From: Gemmatimonadota bacterium
GTDB lineage: Bacteria; Latescibacterota; UBA2968; UBA8231
Length of the DNA stretch: 46,750 nt
Assembly: GCA_028875345.1 (NCBI GenBank)
Contig: JAPPEG010000346.1
Location: 1 to 46,750 of the forward strand
Direction: 5' to 3'
Position numbers and translations under genes: made by a program
Shown: positions 5,781-12,142 of the stretch, in pieces
Numbering within the stretch: the first letter of the stretch is position 1
Layout of the letters: each line of letters opens with the position of its first letter
The notes under the pieces: generated by a model
Told to the model about the DNA's origin: nothing
What the model saw: the letters and a program-made list of their open reading frames with translations, nothing else
Database searches by the model: none

Positions 5781-8165
5781 TCACTTCGTCTCCTGTTCTG
5801 ATTCCTGTTCCTTCGGCATCCGGTAGCCGACGCGACGCTCGGCAAAGATGTACGTGGGATTGCTCGCATCGTCGTCGAGCTTGCGGCGGAGTTTCTTGAC
5901 GAGCGTGCGGAGCACCCGCACATCGCCGGAGTTGGTCGAACCCCATACCCTTCGCAGTAACTGATCGTGAGTCAACACCCGTCCGCCGTTGACCGACAAT
6001 TCGAGGAGCAGTCCGTACTCGGCGGCAGTCAGCTCCACCGGCCGGCCAGCAACCGTCACGCGGCGTTCGGCGTAGTCAATGGTCAAGTCGCCCAGCACGT
6101 AGGGTTTCGACCGCTCGACCCGGTACGGATTCGCCCACCTGAGCAAAGCGGCTTGGATTCTTGCCACCAACTCCGTCGGCGAGAAGGGCTTGACAATGTA
6201 GTCGGTGGCTCCCTGCTCGAAGGCCTGGGCGATGACCTGGTCCTTGCCGTATCCGGAGACGAAGAGGACCGGCACGTCGGCCATACGGAGGATGGAATTC
6301 ATCAGGTCGATTCCGTCGAAGTCGGGCAGCACCAAATCGAGTAAGACTAGGTGGGGTCTTTGCTCCTCCATAAGGGGGAGCGCCTCCTCTGGGTCAGCGG
6401 TCACCACCGGCGTGAAGCCACTCTCCGAGAGTGTGTCCCGAATGTACCGCAGTGCCTGTGGGTCGTCGTCCACCACCAGAATGCGGGCTGCCTCGCTCGC
6501 CTCCTGACGCGAGCGGGCGGCGAGCCGGGCCGTGTCGCTCCCGGCCTCTTCGACTATCGGTATGGTAAAGGTGAACCGTGCGCCGAGGCCTGAGCCGTCG
6601 CTCTCAGCCCAGATGCGGCCACCGTGCGCCTCTACAATTCCCTTGCAGATGGCAAGGCCAAGACCCGAACCGCCGATTTCTCGTTCCCCATCCTCGCCAT
6701 CGGTGCGAGAAAACTTCCTGAACAGGTGCGGCAACCGCTCGGCGGATATCCCGATGCCCTCGTCGGCGATGGTAACCGCCACGTGGAAATCCTCCCTCAC
6801 GGCAGTCACCCGAATGACGGATGACGCCGGCGAGTACTTTGCCGCGTTGGACAGGAGGTTGTCCAAGACTTGGATGATGCGCGATCTGTCTGCCATGACC
6901 AAGGGCAGGTCCAGCGCAAGGTCGAGGTCGAGGTTGTTCCTGCCGCCGCCGCTTAGGAAGGTGTTCCTGGCCCGGTCCACTAGGCTGGTGATCTCCGCTG
7001 GTTCGGGAATAACCGACAGCGTGCCCGTCTCGATGCGTGCCGCGTCCAACAGGTTGCCGATCAATTCGCCCATGTGGTCGGCTTGATTGACGATAATCTG
7101 GAGGAACTGGCGCTCGTCGGGATTTAGGCCGGATGAGGCGTTCAGCAGGGCGGTTGCGGAGCCTCTAATGGAAGTCAGTGGGACACGCAGTTCGTGGCTT
7201 ACCATACCCAAGAACTCGACCCGCAGCCGCTCCAGTTCCTTCAGCGGTGTCATATCTTGTAGCGTGACGACGACTGACTCGACCTCGCCGTCCTCCGAAC
7301 GGATGGGCGTGGCGTTGAGCACCGTGGTTACCGACCGACCGTCGGGGACCTGAAGGACGATCTCCTCGGCGCGGACGGTCTCGCCGGTGCGCAAAGCCGG
7401 TGCGAGGGGGAACTCGGCCAGAGAGAGTGCGCGCCCATCTGCACGCCGGATGGTGATCACGTCGAGAAGCTGCTCCACGGAGCCTCCCGGCGTCCGCAGG
7501 TCTCCCAGAATTCTTCTGGTCTCTTGGTTAATAGACACCGGTATGCCGGTCTGGACATCGAAAACCACGACGCCCACGGGCGAGGTATTGATCAGAGTTT
7601 CTAGGTCAGCTCTGGCCCGCTGCTCGTCGCGGTGTCTGCGGGCATTGGCGATGACCAGCGCCGCCTGGGACGCGAACATCACCAGAATTTCTTCGTCTTC
7701 ATGGGTGAACTCCTGTCCGGGTTCGCTCTTTGCCAAGTAGATGTTACCCACGCCCTTGTCTCGGTGATGAATGGGAGTCGCTAGGAAGGAGCTCACCTCA
7801 GTGGGCAGGCGGAACTCAGGAAGGCTCAGTGCCCTAGCGTGGCTGGCAAAGTCGCGGACTCTCAGCGGTCCCGGAACGTTGCTTAGATATTCGAAGACCT
7901 TCAGCCCTTCGGGCATCTCCCATAACCGCTGACTCTCAGCGGGAGTCAAGCCGGAGGAGAGGAAGTCCTCCACCTGTCCTGCATCGTCCAAGGTGGCGAT
8001 CACGCCGTAGCGGGCGTCGGTCAGCGACCGGGCGCTATCCAAGATCCCCTGCAATACCACGTCGAGGTCGAGGCTCTCATTAATGCGGAGGCTGGCCTCG
8101 CTCAGCTTGGAGAGGCGATTCCGCAGCGTCTCTATCTGTTGATCGCACTCGTCGTCGTTTTTCAA
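5781..8165 (-). CDS. Hybrid sensor kinase with receiver and OmpR-type DNA-binding domain
   Basis: One soluble chain carries a whole two-component pathway (numbering from the upstream ATG at 8219). A GAF domain spans about 40-195, a PAS domain about 200-325, HisKA with His342 in SHELRVPL, and the HATPase with N box (454-458), DEGIG (486-490) and GSGLGL (517-522). The receiver has the acidic pocket DDD584-586, phospho-acceptor Asp628 and Lys677. An OmpR/PhoB-type winged helix (705-803) has LTAAEYGLL and RTLVKKLRRK. No transmembrane segment is seen, so the signal is probably cytoplasmic and sensed by GAF/PAS. I prefer TTG at 8165 because a full GGAGGTGATC site lies just upstream; an ATG at 8219 lacks one. 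It is transcribed divergently from the WD40 gene, across a region with two pairs of 11-bp repeats that may be its own targets. Confidence 0.93.
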   Translation of the reverse strand: MKNDDECDQQIETLRNRLSKLSEASLRINESLDLDVVLQGILDSARSLTDARYGVIATLDDAGQVEDFLSSGLTPAESQRLWEMPEGLKVFEYLSNVPGPLRVRDFASHARALSLPEFRLPTEVSSFLATPIHHRDKGVGNIYLAKSEPGQEFTHEDEEILVMFASQAALVIANARRHRDEQRARADLETLINTSPVGVVVFDVQTGIPVSINQETRRILGDLRTPGGSVEQLLDVITIRRADGRALSLAEFPLAPALRTGETVRAEEIVLQVPDGRSVTTVLNATPIRSEDGEVESVVVTLQDMTPLKELERLRVEFLGMVSHELRVPLTSIRGSATALLNASSGLNPDERQFLQIIVNQADHMGELIGNLLDAARIETGTLSVIPEPAEITSLVDRARNTFLSGGGRNNLDLDLALDLPLVMADRSRIIQVLDNLLSNAAKYSPASSVIRVTAVREDFHVAVTIADEGIGISAERLPHLFRKFSRTDGEDGEREIGGSGLGLAICKGIVEAHGGRIWAESDGSGLGARFTFTIPIVEEAGSDTARLAARSRQEASEAARILVVDDDPQALRYIRDTLSESGFTPVVTADPEEALPLMEEQRPHLVLLDLVLPDFDGIDLMNSILRMADVPVLFVSGYGKDQVIAQAFEQGATDYIVKPFSPTELVARIQAALLRWANPYRVERSKPYVLGDLTIDYAERRVTVAGRPVELTAAEYGLLLELSVNGGRVLTHDQLLRRVWGSTNSGDVRVLRTLVKKLRRKLDDDASNPTYIFAERRVGYRMPKEQESEQETK

Positions 8166-8275
8166 CTGATCACCTCCATCGGAATGCGGGATACCCATGG
8201 TTATAGGGTCGTCGGGCATCGGCTAGATAATACAACAGGATTCAAGACGCGATAGGCCCAGCCGGAGCCAATCAG

Positions 8276-8303
8276 ATCATATTGGGCAAAAGGTCACCAA
8301 CAA
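8276..8303 (-). promoter_or_regulatory. Possible sigma-70 promoter of the hybrid kinase gene
   Basis: Minus-strand TTGTTG (8298-8303), 16-base spacer, TATGAT (8276-8281). The -10 is good and the -35 weak. The first pair of 11-bp repeats covers the spacer and the -35, which would suit negative autoregulation. Position is inferred from sequence alone. Confidence 0.4.
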
Positions 8304-8343
8304 CTCACCGAAATCGGCTTGTAGTTCACCTATAGTTCACTTA
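8290..8343. promoter_or_regulatory. Two pairs of 11-bp direct repeats, candidate OmpR/PhoB-type boxes
   Basis: TAGTTCACCTA (8322-8332) is followed without a gap by TAGTTCACTTA (8333-8343), one mismatch apart. A weaker pair, AAGGTCACCAA (8290-8300) and CAACTCACCGA (8301-8311), precedes it and keeps the TCACC core. Tandem 11-bp direct repeats are the standard site form for dimers of OmpR/PhoB-family regulators, and the gene on the minus side encodes exactly such a DNA-binding domain. The stronger pair ends seven bases before a TATATT -10 element for the WD40 gene. Confidence 0.6.
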
Positions 8344-8350
8344 TACGCCC

Positions 8351-8356
8351 TATATT
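8351..8356 (+). promoter_or_regulatory. Putative -10 element of the WD40 gene
   Basis: TATATT with no recognisable -35 at the right distance; the 11-bp repeats occupy that position instead. This is the layout of activator-dependent PhoB/OmpR-type promoters. The predicted leader is about 100 bases and holds the hairpin at 8384-8425. Confidence 0.4.
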
Positions 8357-8383
8357 CTCTCGATGTCAAGATCAAGGAATCGA

Positions 8384-8425
8384 AAGGGCATCCCTCCGCG
8401 ACACCCGGCGACGAGGGATGCCCTT
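8384..8425. other. Perfect 13-bp inverted repeat in the WD40 gene leader
   Basis: AAGGGCATCCCTC (8384-8396) and GAGGGATGCCCTT (8413-8425) are exact complements around a 16-base loop. There is no U-tract on either strand, so it is not a standard intrinsic terminator. A small TGAAT-CCGC-ATTCA hairpin follows at 8436-8449, then AAGGAG and the ATG. It could stabilise the mRNA, regulate translation or bind a protein. Confidence 0.8.
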
Positions 8426-8468
8426 CACAAGCGAATGAATCCGCATTCAACCCGATAAGGAGTCTCAG

Positions 8469-11045
8469 ATGAAATGGGTTTCGTTGCTCAGTATGGCCTT
8501 GTTATTAGCTGGCGTCCTGTTGGTGCAGTCCAGTCGAGCCGAGGACTATACCTGCGGGAATGTACCCGATGGTGCCTTCATCCAGACAGGCACAGGACGC
8601 ATCGGTGGGGACGACCAAGCGGTGGTCTATTCACCCGATGGCACGCGGTTGGTGATGGCGATAGCGCCGGCCAATAACGTGTTTATTCGGCTGTGCGATG
8701 CCCACACCGGCTCCGAAGTCGCCCTGCTCACGGGTCATACCCAGCCTGTCACTTCGGTATTTTTCTTACCGGACTATAGGACCTTGGCCAGTGTCAGTGA
8801 AGATGATGGTACGATTTGGTTGTGGGATGTAGTCGATGGTCGGCAGAAAGCCGTCCTCCAAGGCCCTACGGAGTCTATCGTTTCGGTGTTTCTCTCTGCG
8901 GATAGGACGATCTTGGCCAGTGTCAGCGAAGATGGCTCGACCCGGGTGTGGGATACAGCCAACGGCCGGGACTTGGCCGTCCTCCAAGGCCATACGGGGA
9001 CTATCGTTTCGATGTTTCTCTCTGCGGATAGGACGATCTTGGCCAGTGTCAGCGAAGATGGCACGATTCGGGTGTGGAATATAGCCAATGGCCAGAACTT
9101 GGCCGTCCTAGGAGGCATTGGGGGGTCTATTGCTTCGATATTTTTTTCACCGGACGGTACGACCGTGGTCAGTGTCGATGGGAGAGGTTCGATCCGGTTG
9201 TGGAATGTAGCCAACGGCCGGTCGACGGGCTTCTTCCAAGGCGTTGGGGAGTCTATCGTTTCGATGTTTTTTTTACTGGACGGTACGACCTTGGCCAGTG
9301 TCAATGAAGATGGCATAATCCGGGTGTGGGATTCGACCAATGGCCGGGAGTTGGCCGCCCTACGAGGCCCTAGCGAGCTTGCTGTCGTTTCGGTGTTTTT
9401 TTCGCCGGATGAGACAACCTTGGCCAGTGTCAGTGAAGATGGCACGATCCGAGTGTGGGATGTAGACAATCCCTGGGAGTTGGCCGTCCTCCAAGGCCCT
9501 ACGGAGTCTATCGTTTCGGTGTTTTTCTCACCGAACGGTACGACCTTGGCCAGTGTCAGTGGGGATAGTGCGATCCGAGTGTGGAATATAGCCAATCGTC
9601 AGCAGGTGGCCGTCTTCCAAGGCGTTGGGGAGTCTATCGTTTCGGTGTTTTTCTCACCGGACGGTACGACCTTGGCCAGTGTCAGTGAAGATGATGGTAC
9701 GATCCGAGTGTGGGATGTAGCCAATCGCCGGGAGTTGGCCGTCCTCCAAGGATCTACGGAGTCTATCGTTTCGGTGTCTTTCTCGCCGAACGGTACGACC
9801 TTGGCCAGTGTCAGTGAAGATGATGGTACGATCCGAGTGTGGAATATAGCCAATCGTCAGCAGGTGGCCGTCCTCCAAGGACCTAGGGGGGAGTCTATTG
9901 CTTCGGTGTTTTTCTCACCGAACGGTACGACCTTGGCCAGTGTCAGTGAAGATGATGGTACGATCCGAGTGTGGAATATAGCCAATCGTCAGCAGGTGGC
10001 CGTCTTCCAAGGATATACCGAGTCTATCGTTTCGATGCTTTTCTCACCGGACGGTACGACCTTGGCCAGTGTCAGTGACGATGGCACGATCCAGGTGTGG
10101 AATATAGCCAATCGTCAGCAGGTGGCCGTCTTCCAAGGATATACCGAGTCTATCGTTTCGATGCTTTTCTCACCGGACGGTACGACCTTGGCCAGTGTCA
10201 GTGACGATGGCACGATCCAGGTGTGGAATATAGCCAATCGTCAGCAGGTGGCCGTCTTCCAAGGATATACCGAGTCTATCGTTTCGATGCTTTTCTCACC
10301 GGACGGTACGACCTTGGCCAGTGTCAGTGACGATGGCACGATCCAGGTGTGGAATATAGCCAATCGTCAGCAGGTGGCCGTCTTCCAAGGATATACCGAG
10401 TCTATCGTTTCGATGCTTTTCTCACCGGACGGTACGACCTTGGCCAGTGTCAGTGACGATGGCACGATCCGAGTATGGGATGTAGCCAATCGTCAGCAGG
10501 TGGCCGTCCTCCAAGTGGCTGGAGAGCCTATTGCCTCGGTGTCTTTCTCGCCAGACGGTACGACCTTGGCCAGTATCAGTACGGGAGGCACGGTTCGAGT
10601 GTGGGATACGGACGAGTGGAAGCTGAAGGACAGCGAGACGATGGACGACGGTGAGACGATGGACGACGGTGAGACGATGGACGACGGTGAGACGGTGGAC
10701 GACGACGAGACGGTGGACGACGACGAGACGATGAGCTTTGCTTTCACCGAAGAGGTCGAAGACCAAGCGTACACCGCTGGTACGGTGATTAGCGCACTGG
10801 TACTGCCGGAAGCTACGGGCAGTGCAGGCGAAGTAACGTACCGCATCTTTGATTTACCTGCTGGATTGGCGTTTGATGCTTCCACGCGGACGATTTCAGG
10901 CACGCCCGAAGCCGCCACCGATGGGGCCGTCAAGGTCACCTACTTGGCGCAGGACAGCGCAGGTCCCGCCGCCGCCGCGTTGACCTTCTCCATCACGGTC
11001 AACCCGCCGCTGAGCTTCGGCGACCTTTCCGATCTGTTCAATTAA
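8469..11045 (+). CDS. Secreted WD40-repeat protein with C-terminal Ig-like domain
   Basis: An 858-residue exported protein. Residues 1-25 form a signal peptide (hydrophobic core, SRA before ED). About 16 WD40 blades of roughly 42 residues follow, each with a TLASVSEDGTIRVWD-type signature, enough for two propellers. An acidic linker of hexapeptide repeats (ETMDDG/ETVDDD) leads to a putative Ig domain with LPAGLAFDASTRTISGTP. It probably acts outside the cytoplasm as a binding or adhesion scaffold; no catalytic residue is seen. AAGGAG lies eight bases before the ATG. The end, NPPLSFGDLSDLFN and stop, looks like a truncated linker of larger surface proteins, and decayed Ig-like sequence follows in another frame. 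It is divergent from the hybrid kinase gene. Confidence 0.88.
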   Translation: MKWVSLLSMALLLAGVLLVQSSRAEDYTCGNVPDGAFIQTGTGRIGGDDQAVVYSPDGTRLVMAIAPANNVFIRLCDAHTGSEVALLTGHTQPVTSVFFLPDYRTLASVSEDDGTIWLWDVVDGRQKAVLQGPTESIVSVFLSADRTILASVSEDGSTRVWDTANGRDLAVLQGHTGTIVSMFLSADRTILASVSEDGTIRVWNIANGQNLAVLGGIGGSIASIFFSPDGTTVVSVDGRGSIRLWNVANGRSTGFFQGVGESIVSMFFLLDGTTLASVNEDGIIRVWDSTNGRELAALRGPSELAVVSVFFSPDETTLASVSEDGTIRVWDVDNPWELAVLQGPTESIVSVFFSPNGTTLASVSGDSAIRVWNIANRQQVAVFQGVGESIVSVFFSPDGTTLASVSEDDGTIRVWDVANRRELAVLQGSTESIVSVSFSPNGTTLASVSEDDGTIRVWNIANRQQVAVLQGPRGESIASVFFSPNGTTLASVSEDDGTIRVWNIANRQQVAVFQGYTESIVSMLFSPDGTTLASVSDDGTIQVWNIANRQQVAVFQGYTESIVSMLFSPDGTTLASVSDDGTIQVWNIANRQQVAVFQGYTESIVSMLFSPDGTTLASVSDDGTIQVWNIANRQQVAVFQGYTESIVSMLFSPDGTTLASVSDDGTIRVWDVANRQQVAVLQVAGEPIASVSFSPDGTTLASISTGGTVRVWDTDEWKLKDSETMDDGETMDDGETMDDGETVDDDETVDDDETMSFAFTEEVEDQAYTAGTVISALVLPEATGSAGEVTYRIFDLPAGLAFDASTRTISGTPEAATDGAVKVTYLAQDSAGPAAAALTFSITVNPPLSFGDLSDLFN
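10011..10514 (+). repeat. 126-bp tandem repeats coding for WD40 blades
   Basis: Units begin at 10011, 10137, 10263 and 10389. The first three are identical at base level by eye; the fourth is identical until about base 80 and then changes to a GAGTATGGGATG variant. Each unit is exactly 42 codons, one blade. Blades before and after differ more, so this block is a recent expansion and may be collapsed or over-expanded in assemblies. Confidence 0.95.
10635..10733 (+). repeat. 18-bp tandem repeats coding for an acidic linker
   Basis: Three GAGACGATGGACGACGGT units are followed by two GAGACGGTGGACGACGAC units and a final GAGACGATG. They encode ETMDDG/ETVDDD hexapeptides between the WD40 propeller and the Ig-like domain, probably a flexible, negatively charged spacer. 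Confidence 0.92.
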
Positions 11046-11085
11046 ATGGCGGTGTGGACCATCGGCATGGACCAGTCGCGGTGGA

Positions 11086-11220
11086 CGAGACAACCAGATC
11101 GGTTATCCGAATGCCCGCCTCATAGAGCCCTTTGTGGTCACTATGCGAGATGCAGATGACGAGTCTGTTGCAGGGATTCAAGTGACATTTGAGGTGGTTG
11201 CCGACGCGCAGGTGCGGCTG
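11086..11220 (+). pseudogene. Fragment of a Big_1/Ig-like surface-protein gene
   Basis: Reads GRDNQIGYPNARLIEPFV, then VTMRDADDESVAGIQVTF, the pattern of bacterial Ig-like Big_1 domains (DNQ..., PFVV-V-D-G-PVAGV-VTF). It has no start and is out of frame with the WD40 gene that ends 40 bases upstream. After about 11220 the frame carries only unrelated sequence up to the PPTase gene; in the rest of 11046-11325 I see nothing more. It is probably the decayed tail of the WD40 gene or of a related neighbour. Confidence 0.5.
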
Positions 11221-11325
11221 TTCGATTTGACCGACCTGCGACTCTTCTCGCCCTCGGCTCTTGAAGCACCGGCTTTTTCTATTGGCTCGCCTTCGCTGCC
11301 CACATGCACGAAGACGACCCGCTTT

Positions 11326-12045
11326 CTAAGGCCGCCAGCACCAACTCCGCATCCGCCAATCCACGCCAGCCCCGCACAAAGCCGCGACGTATCCATCCGC
11401 CGGTTCCAAAGCGATCAACTTCCACCGCTCTACCTCGTCCCTTCCCTCATCTGAGCGCAAAAGTGCCGCTTCCGCCCCCAGCGACACCGCAAAGGTGCCG
11501 AGGCCAGCGGCGATACCATCGCCCCGCGCCTTGACGTAGGCTTCCTTGCGCGTCCAGATGTTGTAAAAAGCCGTCCGTCGCTCCTGGTCCGGCACCTCGG
11601 CCAGTGCCTCCTGCTCCTCCAGCGAAAAGAAGCGCGCGGCGATTTGCTCGTGTGCGACTTGGGGCCGCATCCACTCCACATCGACGCCGACCTCGCGGCT
11701 TTGCGCTATCGCGTACAGAGCTAACTCGTGGGTGTGAGACACGTTGAAATGCAGCCCGCCCTCTTGCAGAAAGGGCTTGCCGTGCGCGCCGCGCGAAAAA
11801 GCCACCGCACAGGGATCTTGGTCGAGATACCGTCCTAAGAGTCGGCGCAGCATCCCCCGCGCCACCACAAAGCGCCGCTGATGGGTGCCGGAGAGCAGGC
11901 CGCGCGTCCGCTCGCGCTCTTCCTCGTTCAGACAAGCCGCGAGTGCAGCCACCTCACCAGCCACATCCAACTCGACGCACCAGACGTGGATTTCATCGTC
12001 GCTGAGCCGAGGCCAGCTCGATGGGGTTTGCCAAGTAATAGTCAT
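11326..12045 (-). CDS. 4'-phosphopantetheinyl transferase, Sfp type
   Basis: Transfers phosphopantetheine from CoA to a serine of acyl or peptidyl carrier proteins. In the 239 residues, the family motifs are GKPFL and FNVSHT (100-105), the Mg-binding GVDVE (120-124) and WTRKEAYVK (164-172), with two-fold pseudosymmetry and a length typical of Sfp. No polyketide, peptide-synthetase or fatty-acid gene is in the window, so its carrier partner is elsewhere. The ATG at 12045 is preferred over a TTG one codon earlier; no clear ribosome site is seen. About 46 bases near its 3' end are duplicated at 5693-5738, on the other side of the accessory island. The C-terminal tail after DGYVAAL (CGAGVDWRMR...) may be non-native. 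Confidence 0.93.
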   Translation of the reverse strand: MTITWQTPSSWPRLSDDEIHVWCVELDVAGEVAALAACLNEEERERTRGLLSGTHQRRFVVARGMLRRLLGRYLDQDPCAVAFSRGAHGKPFLQEGGLHFNVSHTHELALYAIAQSREVGVDVEWMRPQVAHEQIAARFFSLEEQEALAEVPDQERRTAFYNIWTRKEAYVKARGDGIAAGLGTFAVSLGAEAALLRSDEGRDEVERWKLIALEPADGYVAALCGAGVDWRMRSWCWRP

Positions 12046-12142
12046 CAAAGATTCACTTGACGGCGCAGTTTATCGCATTCAGATTTAGACGGATTAGAAA
12101 TTCTGAAAACACTTAATCCATCTATAAATTAAGGAGTGCCTC

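Noticed and set aside
5542-5946. Minus-strand open frame across the end of the kinase gene and the PPTase remnant
   Set aside because: Covers the kinase C-terminus in another frame and shows no family pattern; only the short PPTase tail in a different frame is meaningful.
10011-10514. Possible CRISPR-like regular repeats
   Set aside because: Units are contiguous, coding and without spacers; they are WD40 blades.
8774-10766. Long open frames on the minus strand across the WD40 repeats
   Set aside because: They arise because the repeat unit length is a multiple of three and keeps any frame open; no ribosome site or family similarity.
5685-11430. Prophage or IS element as the source of the island
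   Set aside because: No integrase, transposase, terminal inverted repeats or phage structural genes are visible between the two PPTase ends.
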